Of a stretch of DNA of 64,000 bases, positions 49,451 to 62,300 are shown piece by piece (position 1 is the first letter of the stretch; the number at the start of each line of letters is the position of its first letter). The stretch comes from Pyronema omphalodes. Lineage: Eukaryota > Ascomycota > Pezizomycetes > Pezizales > Pyronemataceae. The notes under the pieces are model-generated. The model worked only from the letters and a program-made list of their open reading frames with translations. It was not told where the DNA came from and did no database searches. Position numbers and translations under genes: made by a program. Where the stretch lies: contig JAJJXM010000051.1 of the NCBI GenBank assembly GCA_024516155.1, positions 248,001 through 312,000 of the forward strand, written 5' to 3'.

Positions 49451-50722
49451 AGGTGACGACAGCTGATCCTAGTGGGTAGGTTTTATTCAACTTAAAAGGG
49501 GGTTGAATGAAGTAATAAGTAAATGGTGCGTCAAAGGGTTGATTAAATGTTACACCGTGAGTGATACATTATGATACGAACTGCCGCAACGCCTTACTTC
49601 TACCCTCCATGTGACTAGCTGGAGGTCCCACTCAGTACTTGAGGCAATATATAACTGTATCACCACTCAACATATTGTAATATTCTGGGGCAAAGCCTCC
49701 CAAATTTGCGGTGACCAATCCGCAGAACTGATCAGCGTTCACGGTGAGCTTATTAGCGTTAAAGCACTTAACTGCCTCGACTTGAGCCATTGATTGCGAT
49801 GCATAACCCCCGTGAATCCATTTTCCAGCTCGCAGATATGCCGTCACGACCACTTGTCTCTTGAGATGCAGCCCGATCTATTCAGTTAACTCTCATCTGT
49901 CCGTTTAATTATGATATTATCACTGGCCCCTCTGTTGAGAGCTGTAATGTACGAAAACTTGATAGCACGAGAAATAGCCCTTTTGCTGAACTAGACACAA
50001 GTGTCAATGTATATGCCTACGTTTCTGATTTGATCAATTATTAACACACTGCGTCACTCGAAGTCCAGACCACTATCAACAAAACACTATTTTAAGCAGC
50101 ATGCATAATGACGCGATTAGTTATGCACGTGATGCGGCTCCATGATATGTTCCACCTGAGATGCCTGTTAGAGCGGCCGGCGTAAAGTGTCAAGTCATGA
50201 GTAATCACTCGGGCACCTTTGAAGATTCATAGCTTCAAAGTATGCTGCAAATGTAAAACCTTGGAGCTCTGCATCTCTTACAATTGATACTGGGAAAGCA
50301 TCACATTTGCGATACTTTTCGTAGATGGAGTGGAATTACGAGCGCTTAGCTCCGGCATCCGCGCGCTACACATTAAAGCTTCTAACTATCACGATCCTGG
50401 GCTTGGAAATATCCATCCTTTTGCCACCAAAGTTGCGTTCGTTTGCACAGACCGTTATTCAGCTATTTCACAGTTGTGGGCTGTGTCGACAGCGGATTCT
50501 TGCTGTTTAAATTTTGCGCGAGTGAGGCGGAGGCGGCTATCATTACGCAACCCCTCATCCAGAAAGAAAGCTCTGGTCGTCATCGTCATCTTCCCTACAC
50601 TACCCAGACACCTCCCAAGCAACCGACCGTGCCATCGGAATAGCAACCACACAACCTCAACAACCACCAAACACGCAGAACGACCCCTCTTACATCGCCG
50701 CTACCCAGATCGATCAGTATTA
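49451..50722. other. Gene-poor region and 5' region of HSE1
   Basis: No supported gene. A 73-codon minus-strand frame (49632-49853) starts at GTG and has no similarity I recognise. The 400 bp before HSE1 is open in several frames and is probably its promoter and 5' UTR. Confidence 0.5.
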
Positions 50723-52948
50723 ATGTTTCGGGCACAAACAAATCCCATGGATGATGTCGTCGGTTCGTAACCTCTATCGCAGCCCCCGAGGTTAACTGTC
50801 GACCATAGCTCACATGTAACCTATAGCCAAGGCGACCGACGAGAACCTCACCTCCGAGAACTGGGAGTTCATGATGGATGCATGGGAGAAGGTAAACACC
50901 GCAGGAGAGAATGGGTGAGTTCTTCGCCGGGCGCGCTGTGCGATATAGTTGCTGAGGATAGTAGACCTAAGGATGCGGTAGCGGCCCTGATCAAACGACT
51001 TGCGCATCGGAACGCGAACGTACAGATCTACACTTTGGAAGTATGAGATTCTCCGAGTAAACGGAGAACCATATTGACGGGATATAGCTTGCGAATGCCT
51101 TCAGTCAGAACTGCGGTGCCAAGATGCACGCGGAGCTTGCGTCGAGAGCTTTCACGGATCAGCTACTACGGTTGGTGGGCGATAGAGTATGTTTGGATGA
51201 CTGCGCATAGGTGACAGCTACTAATGTGGTACAGAACACTCATGCGACAGTGAAATCGAAATGCTTGGAGAAGATGGCGGAGTGGACAGAGATGTTCAAG
51301 AACGATCCTGGTCTGGGAATTATGGAGCAAGCATACAGCCGAGTTAAATCTGCGAGTGTGTACTATCTTTCCAAAGCTCTGATGCTTGATTGCTGATGAT
51401 TCTACAGATCCCAACATCCACCCCCCTTCAAAGCCTACCAAACGAGAAATCACCGATGCGGACCGACAAAAGGAGGAGGAAGAGCTACAGATGGCCCTGG
51501 CCATATCCCTTAAGGAGAAGTCGACTCCCTCACAAGCCTACAAACCCGCACAGGCCTCTACAAGCTCGAGCTCAAGCGCTCAACCAGTGCAGCAAGCCAT
51601 TACCCCGCCAGCTCCCGCCCCGCACACCACCGCCGCCACAGTATCTCGCGTACGAGCTCTGTACGATTTCGTACCCTCAGAATCTGGCGAGCTAGCTTTT
51701 AGAAAAGGCGATATTATTGCCGTATTGGAATCGGTATACAAAGATTGGTGGAAGGGATCTCTCCGTGGCCAAACTGGAATCTTCCCTCTAAACTATGTCG
51801 AGAAGCTTGCAGACCCAACAGCGGAGGAGCTACAGAGAGATGCACAAATGGAAGCTGAAGTATTTGGTCAAATCAAGAACGTCGAGAAGCTATTAGCCCT
51901 CCTCAGTACTTCTGACGGAAATCCAAGCACTCAGGATAATGAGGAGATCACAACTCTCTACCATTCCACACTCCAGATTCGTCCAAAGCTAATAGAGCTG
52001 ATTGGGAGATACTCCCAAAAGAAAGGTACATCTAACCCACCTCTGCGGTCTCCTGGCTTTAACATAATAATAAATTAACCCGCTATAGACGACTTTGTTG
52101 CCCTCAATGAAAAGTTCATTAAAGCCCGCCGCGACTACGAAGCCCTCCTTGAATCCTCCATGTCTCAAACCGCAGCAGCCCACTACGGCCGTCCTCCCGC
52201 CGCCGCATTGCCCTACACCTATCCTCCCGCCGATACCTACGCCGACCCGAGCCGCTACTACAACGCCGGTCCCGTAGGTGGACCCGGTGGCCGCCCCGGT
52301 GCTTCTGCCCCGCACGGAGGTCCTCATGGCCGCCACTCTACCTCCCCACAACCCCAATCTGCCTACCCCGCCCCTTCACGTACCCCCGCAAACCAATACT
52401 ACAACCAGGGCCCACCCGGACACGATGATCCAGTATTTCCAACCGCCGGCGCAGCTCCATTCTATGTCATAGGCCAGATGCCACCACACGGAGGAAGGAC
52501 TTCAGCCGGTCCTCAGCATAACTTGCAGCCATCTGCCCCGCCGCTGGGCCATGGACCTGGTCAAGGTCAAGGTCCGGCACAAGGCCAAGCACAAGTCCCA
52601 GGTCAAGAAGCTCAGCCACAGGAGTTGGCAACCAGTGTATATGATACTCCCACGGAGTCTAGACATGATGCCAGTTTTGCGGGTCCAGGCGGGCAGACTA
52701 TGCCAGGAGGATACCCTTCCCAGCCCCAGGGTTATTATTCACAACACCCAACTCATCCAGGAACTTCAGGAACCCCGGGAATTCCGGGTCACCCGGGTCA
52801 TCCGGGTCAGCTACAGCATCCTGGACACCCGGCCCACTCGGCGGATCCTAGTCCGGTTACGCCGCAGGCTCCTTATGCGGCGGGACAGTATGCGGCGTAT
52901 CCGGGACAGAAAAGTTATTTGCCGAATGGAAGTAGGGCGCAGAGCTAG
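50723..52948 (+). CDS. HSE1: ESCRT-0 subunit Hse1 (VHS-UIM-SH3)
   Basis: Class E Vps protein Hse1/STAM, partner of Vps27 in sorting ubiquitylated cargo at endosomes, 633 residues. Exons: 50723-50762, 50827-50914, 50965-51040, 51088-51186, 51235-51355, 51408-52025 and 52089-52948. Order of parts: VHS domain, about residues 10-145 (AKATDENLTSENWEFMMD, LKSKC-type helix); UIM, about 164-180 (EEEELQMALAISLKEK); SH3, about 223-280 (RVRALYDFVPSESGELAF, WWKGSLRGQTGIFP, NYVE); a GAT-like helical region; then a Pro/Gly/Gln/Tyr-rich tail of about 230 residues. Six introns fall mainly in the VHS part. Confidence 0.95.
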
Positions 52949-53503
52949 GTGGAGTAGAGGAGCTGGAGGGAGCTTGGTGAAGTGAGGGAAAGGGAAGAGA
53001 GAGAAGTGGGGGTGGGGGGGATATTGGGGAAATTTAATGAAGCCGGGGAATCACAGAGCTGGGAATTCGAAAGCGAAATTGAGAGGCTGGGGGGAGAGGG
53101 GGGGGGAGCTTTTTTCTACCAGAAGAAGCATGGTTATTGTAGCCTAATTTTCTTTGATTAGGGATTAAGAATTAAGAATTAAGCACCGGGGATTTCCAAT
53201 TGTTTTTGTGAACGGCTGGGGAGGCAAGAGGACGTGGTCTGAGTTGTAACTTGCACAATATCAAGAATTGATTGTGTTTTTTTTTTTTTTCTCGGAACTC
53301 TTGTTTTTTATTTTTATTTTTCTTTTCTTTCGGGTTGGGTTGGGTGGGTATAACTGGATCGAAGGTGGTTTTTTTTTAACAAATGTATTATTTGATCGAT
53401 ATATCGATATATATATAAAAAAACAACTGATGTGTGTTTTTTTTTTGTTTTTGATGATGATAAAATTTGTTCCAGGTTTATGAGTGATATGTGGTGTATA
53501 TGT

Positions 53504-53573
53504 ACGGTACCGTGACAAAAGTGACCGTCACTTTTCTGTGCTAAGCGCCGCGCAGGGTGACGGTCACTTTTGT
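53504..53573. repeat. Cluster of palindromes / 17-bp inverted repeat
   Basis: ACAAAAGTGACCGTCAC (53515-53531) recurs as its exact reverse complement at 53557-53573 with a 25-nt GC-rich spacer (CTGTGCTAAGCGCCGCGCAGG inside). The left arm overlaps its own palindrome AAAAGTGAC-C-GTCACTTTT (53517-53535), and ACGGTACCGT (53504-53513) precedes it. Confidence 0.85.
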
Positions 53574-54111
53574 CCAGCATCTCGTATACTTTCCTGAACT
53601 TGACATGAGAAACGATAAATGAGAAATGAGGTAGTATTGAACCATGGAAATAATTTTCGTTTTTTTGTTTCGTTTTTTTGTTTCGTTTTTTCGTTTCGTT
53701 TTTCGTTTTTTTTTTTATTTTTCATTCTATAGAATAGAAAAGTAGATAGGACTTGAAGTATGGTTGAAGTATTTGTTGTACATATTGTATCTTCTATCTT
53801 GTATCTTATAGATTTATTTATCTATATAAGCCCCTGGGCCCTATACAATAAACCCTTTCTTTCTTTCGCTTTCTTCCTTTCTTCCTTCCTTTCCCCCCCT
53901 CTCCAGAAAAACGCCATGGTATTACTATTACATACTACCTATATATATAAAGTTACAAAAAAACAGGATCTCCAAAAAAAAAGGGTGGGGGGGGGGGGGG
54001 GTATATTCTAGGCTTTATATCATGACCGAAATTTCTGGTGTTTTTTTTTTGGGGGGGGGGGGGGTTGTTTTATTTTATTTCTGACTTTTTCTAACTTTTT
54101 CTTTTCCTCCG

Positions 54112-54155
54112 GTGATCTGGTGATCTGGTGATCTGGTGATCTGGTGATCTGGTTA
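54112..54155. repeat. 9-bp tandem repeat (GTGATCTGG), about 5 copies
   Basis: Perfect nonamer array. It is followed at 54285-54450 by imperfect AATCCTAATCC/CCAATTCC repeats that are telomere-like only in part. Confidence 0.85.
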
Positions 54156-54495
54156 CTCTTTACTTTCTGGCTTTGGTTGTTTTTGACTTTCTTTGGTTGC
54201 TTGGGTTTTTTATTTCTGGTGGCTTGGTTGCCTGATTACCTGATTGCCTGGTTTGCTGGTTTGCTTAAAGTCTATATTACAATCCCAATCCCGATTCCAA
54301 TGACAATCCTAATCCTAATCCTAATACCAATTCCAAGACCCATTCTAATCCCAACCTCATTCTTCTTCTATTCCTACATCCAGTCCCAATGCCATTCTTC
54401 TTCTATTCCCACTTCCACTGCCAATTCCAATCCCAATGCCAATCCTAATACCCCCTCTCTAGTTCCTTCCTTCCTGCATCCCTTCTTTCCCAGCT

Positions 54496-57014
54496 CTAAA
54501 TCTCATTCCCCTTCCTCCCCATCATTCTCGGCACACCAAACCACCGTTCCTGTAGTCCAGGTGGAATAAACTTCATAACATCCTGCAACCTCTTTTCATC
54601 AAACTCAACTCCCTCCTGTTTTGTTGCCTTCAAAATATACCCCGCCGCCGTCATTTCCTTAATCTCCCAAAAACTACAAATCTCCGGTACCTCAAGACCT
54701 CCAACATGCCATAATGCATAAGCCCGGACGATACTATTCGTCAACTTATGTGGGTTGGGGTAGGTAGATAACCAGTTCTCGGTGATATTCTTTGCGGTGG
54801 CATGAGGGTCCATAGCAGACGGGGGGAGAGTCCAGGAGGTTGGCCAGGGCGTGGGTTTTCTGGGTGCTTGTGTTTCGGACTCTGGACTTGATTCTGATCC
54901 TGGGTTTGGGATGCCGTCGATGGATTCGGGGTCGCGATTGGTGGTTTCGGTTTCGGAGACGGAGTAGGAAACGGTCACGGTGCCGGAGGTTGTCGGGGTG
55001 GTTTTGGAAACTGTGAGACGATCGTTGACCACGTAACGTCGGCCGGAGGTGGTGGTGTAGGTTGAGGTGGTGTTGGCGTATTCGTGGATGTTCCGGGGGG
55101 AGGGGAAGGCAGGGCGTGGGGAAAGGGTTTGCCATTGCCGGTAGAGGATGTCGAAGATTCGGAGGCCGGCGTAGGCGTCGTTGGCTGCGTCTGGAGGGTG
55201 TTAGAGGGGGGTTTATGGGGTTGAGATGCTGATCATGGGGGGCTTCTAAACTCATGGAGGAAAACTTACAGTGGACTTGATCTGCTGTGCAATGACGACT
55301 CCAGTTGGAGATTCTTACATCACCTTTATCTAATGGCAATCCTAGATACTCATTGGATAATTTTGATAATGCACGTAATGCCCTCTTTGGAGGTTTTCCT
55401 TGGCCTTCTAATGTCGCTTTAACTAGATTATACATATCGCTAAGTTCGAATACTCCTTTTGGTTCGACTTTGAAAAATCTATGAAGTCGTCGATGATCAC
55501 CAACTGAGTTGACGTTGGTTTTGAGGATGTCTGGACTTTCGATAATTTTTCGAAGAGTGGGTGGGAGGAGCTTTTCTACTGTGTCTTCGGATTGAGGTGG
55601 GAGTGGGTCGTTTGGCGAAAGTCCCATTCTTGCAATGTGCATCATCAAGACTGTTGATTCATTGGCAATTTGTATTAGAGCAACATTTTGTCTGGTTTAT
55701 ATTAGAGAGATTTTGAATATATCTGGAGAGTGAGAGGTACCTCATCGATGTTGCGTCTTTTTCGGGATATACCCATTCCATGTCAAAGCCGATTACTGGG
55801 TCGTTCAAAAACTGTTGAAGATGCTTCTCACTGTCTTCGATTGTAGTGGCGTATATGCATTCAACATTCTTTCCTTCGGCGTCGTTGTACAAGGTGTGGG
55901 ACCAAAAACGCTGTGGGCTATTTGCTGATACAGCTTGTCTAGCAGCTATCTTTGCAGCCGTTGTGTTGAAGCGTTCCAAAGGCTTGTAGTTTGGTTCGTG
56001 ATTAGAAGTAGGCATTATTGGTACTTCTGGTTCCAAATCTGACTCTTCTGGTTCTTCAACTTCAGACTCGAATTCCTTTTCTTCAATTATTGAACTGATG
56101 CTGTGCTCAAACTCCACTGCCACCCGGGAATTGGGACTTCCCTCTCCAGCGGAATCTTCGTCGGTGGTCCATGGATCGGGTGACGGAGGAGCCGTTTGAC
56201 GGCCTATTGATACTGTTTCTGCAATGTCCTCTGAAACTAATTTTGATAGCTTCTCACATAGTTTATTGGAGGTTTTTCCAGCAAGCTTATGCACAGATTC
56301 TAATTGGTCTAATATGTCCAGAAGCAAATCGCTTGCAGCCGTTATCTCGGCTCTGGTGCGTGTCTTGCGATCTTTGAAAAGTTTTTCAAGGTCATTATTT
56401 AATTCCTGAAGTGCGGGAATGCTCTGTTCAAATGTTTGTCGTAGTCGAATGACTTTGTCTTCTTTTAATTTTGTGGTACGGCCAGGAGACTGGTCAGGTG
56501 TAGAAGTAGAATTTTCAGAAGCTGTGTCTTCTACCTCCTCACTGGCCCGCTCCTTCGTCATTTGCTCTGCAAATGCAAGTCCTGCATCTCTCCTACGTGC
56601 TCCTCCCCAGTAATCACGATGCTGTTGCTGACTGGCGAAAACAATAGGTTGGTTTCTTTGCCAAAGATTTCGTTGGACATGAGTTGTTGCAGTTAACGAT
56701 CGCGGTTGACGGAGCGGTGGTCGGAAGCTGCGAGGTAACGGAGCAAGTCGAGACGAGTTCATGAGGCTGTCTGGTCGACGGTTGTTGGAAGAGTTTGAAC
56801 GGAATTGCTGCTCTTCGAGCGGTGAAGGCTGCTGTTCTCTTGTCCAGGGTAACTGGAGGCTGGCGAACTGTTCAGTCAGTTGGGGATATAGGTCTAAAGG
56901 GTTCTGCCCGCTGTAGCGTGTGAAGAGTTAGGGCCCTGGACTCGGAACGCGGAGTGTAAAACAACGGGATAAATACAGCAGCTCATCTGAGGATCCTCCC
57001 TGTTGTTGGGCCAT
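54496..57014 (-). CDS. DEDD-family 3'-5' exonuclease domain protein
   Basis: RNase D/WRN-type exonuclease with long extensions, 774 residues. Exons are 57014-56977, 56910-55741, 55691-55270 and 55190-54496. The exonuclease domain starts near residue 370: Exo I FDMEW (Asp389, Glu391); Exo II is NVNSVGDHRRLHRFF; Exo III is YAANDAYAGLRIFD, with Tyr and Asp in place. The N-terminal 350 residues are Ser/Glu/Pro-rich with a helical segment (LRQTFEQSIPALQELNNDLEKLF). The C-terminus has a Ser/Thr-rich linker and a conserved-looking helical end (WHVGGLEVPEICSFWEIKEMT). The first exon was added because the frame continues upstream of the ATG at 56762; if that ATG is used the protein is 712 residues. 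Cellular target unknown. Confidence 0.85.
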
Positions 57015-57532
57015 AATTCGAGCTATCGTATTATTTACAGTGATGGGCAGTGGAGATTGCGGGGAAGCTGTTCGGAATGTTGCTGCTGCTGCTGCGGCCT
57101 TTGATTTACGATGACGATGCTCGCTCGTACTGCGTTCACTGCGTTTGCTGCGGGATTTTGACGACGATACTGGCACTTTTTGCGCTTTCTGCTGCTGCTG
57201 CTGCCTGAGATCGCTGAGTTCTCAAGTTTTCACTGGAAAAGCCGCGTCTTCAAAGCCATCTTGTCTTCCTTCCTATATAGATTTGTAAACCGGAGAGGCT
57301 TAAGTGTCAGCCTGAAGGCCCATGCACGTCCTGTGTACGCAAATGGCGGATTGACGCCAAACCTGAGGGATCTAAAAAAAATAGCACCCGCCAGTCTGAC
57401 GAGGCGACAGCACTAGCGAAGCAGCAGCAGCAGCACACGCGCTTACAGCCCAACCAACCCCACCAAAGAAAGACCCTGCCACGACCAGTCCACGACGAAT
57501 CCACGACGAAACGACTTCCAAAATATACACAA
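57015..57532. promoter_or_regulatory. Divergent region exonuclease / LSM5
   Basis: 518 bp between divergent ATGs, with CTG/CAG runs (57085-57100, 57190-57206, 57420-57435). An open frame with a Ser/Arg/Ala-rich string covers part of it on the minus strand but has no in-frame ATG before 57014. Confidence 0.5.
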
Positions 57533-58096
57533 ATGGCCTCGCAATTACTTCCTCTCGGTGCGTACCTCACCGCTACAGCTTCCCAATGTCGCTAGGGATC
57601 CGGAACGACTAACAATCGCCCTCCAGAGTTGGTTGACAAGTGTGTGGGCTCGCGGATCTGGGTCGTCATGAAGAGCGAGAAGGGTGAGTCGCAGCTATAA
57701 CAGCGTCCTGCGAACACACGTGCATCGGTGCTGATTTCGATGCAGAATTCAGTGGTACTCTTGTTGGATTTGACGACTACGTTAGTGAGTCACCTTGGAG
57801 CTCCGATATGCTATGCGTAAGCCATTCAGCTGACCTTTTGATCCAGACATGGTGCTCGAGGACGTAACGGAATAGTACGATGCTCCGCTTTCCCGCGAAC
57901 GAACAAATCCATAAGACTAATCACTGTCTGCAACAGCGAGCCCACCGGCGAGAAGATTAAGCTCCAGAAGATTCTACTTAATGGAAACAACATTTGCATG
58001 GTACGCTGAAGTCTGGATATACGGCTGTAAAAGCTTTGTATGCTGACAATGGAATAGTTGATTCCTGGAGGAGACGGACCCAGTGGAGATGCATAG
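57533..58096 (+). CDS. LSM5: U6 snRNA-associated Sm-like protein Lsm5
   Basis: Subunit of the Lsm1-7 and Lsm2-8 rings acting in mRNA decay and U6 snRNA stability, 83 residues. Six exons: 57533-57557, 57627-57683, 57746-57784, 57847-57874, 57937-58000 and 58058-58096. Sm motif 1 reads [38 protein letters not shown] and Sm motif 2 KILLNGNNICMLIPGG. The start MASQLLPLE is typical of Lsm5. Five introns in 252 coding bases is very dense: the smallest exon is 25 nt. Confidence 0.95.
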
Positions 58097-59319
58097 CGGC
58101 GATATTTCTTTCCAGATTACCGGTGTCGAGGCGGTCATAGCTCATGCTTGGGATCGCAAGTACAATGGATCACTTGAGCAGTTCATCCCCGCATGCGCGG
58201 ATAAACCGATGAATTAATACCATACTTTGTTTTGATCGATACTATTTCCCGTTGACTTGGACCCATTGGATTTCTACCCCAACTTTGGCCTTTTCGGGGT
58301 ATATTTCTTTAGATGGATATCCCCTTGCCGTCCGCCGCGAATTCCGTCGGTATTCTACAATGGGTCAATGCGGACCAAGTGGGCTTCCGAAAAATGCGCA
58401 CTGCGTACTCACCACCGACATCAATTTTATCGACAACATATCCATGCTAATTGTTTGATATGCCCTATCCACCGGTTAGCCAAGAACGGAAATGCGCTTG
58501 AATTCAGCTGGCCACGTTATGTAGATCCGGTTGGTGATGAATGTAAACGATTGTAACCGGTTGGATCATCACACGAATGAAACATCCAAGACACCAGCTT
58601 TGTGGTGTCATAGAGTTAGAATTTGCCAGTACAGAGCATAGTTTCGTGTGTGAAACATGTCTTGTGAGCTTCCAATGGTTTATAACAGTAAACTGTAGGC
58701 ATATCATCGATGTCTACCTGCCAATAAACGTCGTCTAAAGCTCAGTAGAGCTATTGCTGTATAAATGGTTACATGCACATAGCTCTATGTTTTTTTTAAA
58801 TATCTTATTAGAATCCATCAAAATCGTCAATACATTACCTTTCAGAATCTTTAATGACATTTGTGGTTGACAGCGTAACGTGGGAGCACATGCTTGTAGA
58901 CGCGGGTGCGGCCGCCGTTGCGGGGAAAGCTATGGAACTTGCGCAAGGGGAAAACGTAACGTAGACACGCAATGCAATGAGCTCATCGCAACGTAAACAA
59001 CTCTCCGAAATGTGTTTCGAATGCCTGTGTCTCATAGATAAAACATCAGAACGCGTAAAATTAGATATCTCATCGTGATAATAATTTTTGCACCTATTTC
59101 ACTTCAAAGAGCAGCTGCCTAAGCTTCATGAGCTGTCGTTCGCGCCTCTATCGCAGTTGCCACATCCGCAGTAGGCCAGGAGCGCATTCTTGGCGAACCG
59201 TGCACAACACCCCGTCGTCACCTCCCTCCTTTCGAGATTCCCGGTTCATCACCAACTAACACCACCTTTGTTCCTGCCATCGCGAACCGGAAGCTCAGCC
59301 TCAACGACCGTTCGCGACA
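58097..59319. other. Intergenic region LSM5 to PAN1
   Basis: 1.2 kb holding the LSM5 3' end and PAN1 promoter/5' UTR. No gene or RNA recognised; frames here are short. Confidence 0.55.
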
Positions 59320-62300
59320 ATGTTTCCCGGGGGCGGATACCTCAACCCCAATGGTGGCCACACCGGTGCACCTCAGTACGGCCAGCCCCAGCAGCAACAA
59401 CCTCAACAGACTGGTTTCCCCGGCCAGATGAACCCACAGCCAACTGGATTTATGGGGTACCAGCAGACGGGTTTTCAGCAGCAGCAGCAGCAACCGGCAC
59501 CTATGCAGTCGCAGTTTACTGGTTTCCCAGGACAGCAGCAGCAACCCCAGCTTCAGCAGCAGTTTACCGGCTTTCCAGGCCAACAACCACAGCTTCAGCA
59601 ACAGCAACAACCTCTCCAACAGCAGTATACCGGATTTCCAGGTGCCGCACCAGCTGGATTCGGAAATGCACCGCCGCCCGTACCTCAGATCCCTCAGCAG
59701 TTCCAGCAACAGCAACCACAGCGTCCGCAGGCGCCTCAATCTACTGCTACACCGTCACGCCCTCTCAATAACAATATCAAGATTCCTAATGTTAGATTAT
59801 CGTTTGTTACCCAGGATGACCAGACAAAGTTTGAGCAGTTGTTCAAGGCAGCGGTAGAGACTGGCCAAGCTCTTTCTGGTGGGTGATTGGAACTCCAAGC
59901 TCTGTATCGTGAGTGCTGACAGTGAATTAAGGTGATCGCGCACGAACAATTCTCATGAAGTCTGGACTTCCTGCGACCGACCTCCACCAGATTTGGACGC
60001 TTGCCGATACCACCAAATCCGGAGCTTTGCTCTTCCCCGAATTTGTACTTTCCATGTATCTTTGCAGCATGAGAAAGCAAGGAAAGATGCTTCCCACTAC
60101 GCTTCCTGATGTTATCCGGAATGAGGTGTCAAGCATGGTTGATATCATTTCTTTTGGAATTGCTGATACCGCACCCCCGGCACCTCCCAAGAGCAATGTC
60201 CCCAGCTTCGACATTACCCCATCAAGATCGGACAACAACACACCTACACAGAGTAACACTTCTCTGCTCGGAAGCTTGAGCATGCAGCCCACTGGCTTCC
60301 AGCAACCACAGCCTACTGGTTTCCAATCTGGCATGATGCCTCAGCCTACCGGTTTTCAGATCCAGCAGCCAACCGGCTTCCAAAGTGTTGTTTCCCAGCC
60401 AACTGGATTTCAGCAGCCCCAACCTACCGGCTTTCAGTCTAACTTGATGTCTCAGCCGACCGGTTTTGGACAAAGACCTGGAATGGGTGGCGTTCCGCCA
60501 ATGCCACCAATGCCGACTGGACTATCGTCGTTATCTGCTGGCTCTAATTTCTTGCAATCACAGCCTACTGGACGTCCTGGTCAATGGGGATATGTCAACG
60601 CCAACCAGGCTGATCTCCCCGGTCTTGAGGCTTTGCAGAAGCAGATGATGCCCCAGCCTGGTCGTGAAGGAGGTTGGAATATGCAGGGCTTGGTTGGAAA
60701 TGCACCCATTCCCTGGGCTGTCACCAAGATTGAAAAGCAGATGTACGATAAGATTTTTGATGGTTGGGACGGACTTCGAAAGGGATTTATTGGTGGAGAT
60801 GTCGCAATTGAGGTTTTCGGACAGTCTGGTCTTCCTAAGGATGATCTCATGCGTATTTGGACTCTGGCCGACCCTACCAACAAGGGAAAGCTTGACAAGG
60901 ACGAATTCGCCATTGCTATGCATTTGATTTACAGAAAACTCAACGGCCATGAAGTTCCGACTCGTCTTCCTCCGGAGTTGATTCCCCCTTCTACTAAGAA
61001 GCTTACTGAATCTGTCAATACTGTCAAGAGCTTCTTGCAGAAGGGCCGTGAAAGCCCCGCCGCCGGTGGAGTCAGCTACTTGAAGTCCCGCTCTTTCCAC
61101 AATAATGGTGGCCAGGATGGTCTTGCAAAGGACGGAACCAGGTACAAATTCAACGATGATGCAGCTTCTACTGTTTACAAGTCTAGCGCCCGTCATCGCA
61201 ACCGCGGCGCATCCCCGGCTCCTCGGGAGACTGCCTCTCCTGCATCTGAGGAATTGTCTTTAGACCAGCTCCGCAAGAAGGTTAAGGAAAAGAGAATTTT
61301 ATTGGATGCCATTGACATCAAGGATGAGGCCAGAAACGAGGATGAGGATGCTTTGGACCGTCGTGACCGCCGTGACGCGGACGACCTTTACCGCAGAATC
61401 CGAAGAATTCAAGAGGATATCGACGCTCACCCCAACTCCGGCTTGAGAAGCAATGATTCCGATGCTGAGCGCCGCCAGTTGAAAAGACAGTTGCAAAACC
61501 TTTCGGATAGACTACCGGATATTGCTTCCAAGGTCCGAAGCACTGAGAGGAAGATTGCCGATGCTAGATTGGAACTCTTCCGTCTCAGAGATGCCAGAGA
61601 GCATCCCGAGTCCGCTTCTTCAATTGTTGGAACTGGACCCGGCGGTGCCATCACTGAATCTGATCGCCTAAAGGCCAAGTCCAGAGCTATGATGCAGCAG
61701 CGTTTGGCTGCTCTTACTGGTAGACCTGTCGAGTCTTCCGGAGATGATGGAGAGGCTGCTTCTAGACGTCTTGCAGATGAGTCTCAAAAGATCAACTCCG
61801 AGAAGGATAACAATGACCGGATGACTCGCGATGTTGAAGACAGTGTCAGTCAATTTAAGCGTGCCTTGGAGGACAGCTTGAATGAAGTTGGAGGATCCAG
61901 TAAGGAGGGAGCAACTGAGCACGAGAAGAGACGCTGGGAGGATGGTTTAGGAGTTGAAGATGAGGTCAAGGACTTCATCTTTGAGCTTCAACGCCAGAGC
62001 CGTTCTGCTGCCTCCAGAAAGGCTGACGACCGTGGTTCTTCCCGCCGGGACGATTACTCTGATCGCCGCCCTGCAACTACCAAGCCTTTCGAAGATCGCA
62101 CTGCAGCTGCCACTCCCCCTCCTCGTGCTGCCACCACTACTCCCTCTGCTCCTGTCGCCGCTGGTTCAGGATACAACGCCTTCAGCTCCGCAGAGGAACG
62201 TGCAGCATACATCAAGCAGCAAGCCGAGCAGAAGATGGCCGAGCGTCTCGCCGCCCTCGGTATCAACCACCGCATGACTGTCAACGTCGGAGAGACTCCC

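Larger units (their letters stand above)
52949..54495. other. Intergenic region with homopolymers and palindromes
   Basis: 1.5 kb between convergent genes. It holds poly-T/poly-A runs, TTTCGTTTTTT repeats (53660-53720), G-runs of 15 (53987-54001) and 14 (54051-54064, preceded by T10), and the two features listed separately below. Open frames are low complexity; I call no gene. Confidence 0.65.

Noticed and set aside
49632..49853. 73-codon minus-strand frame after unit F
   Set aside because: Starts at GTG, no similarity and no neighbouring exon.
53261..53580. Short overlapping frames on both strands near 53.3 kb
   Set aside because: Poly-A/poly-T low-complexity translations without ATG context or homology.
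54285..54450. Telomere-like CCTAAT repeats
   Set aside because: The units are irregular (CCTAAT, CCAATT, CCCAAT) and do not match the fungal CCCTAA repeat; coding genes continue on both sides.
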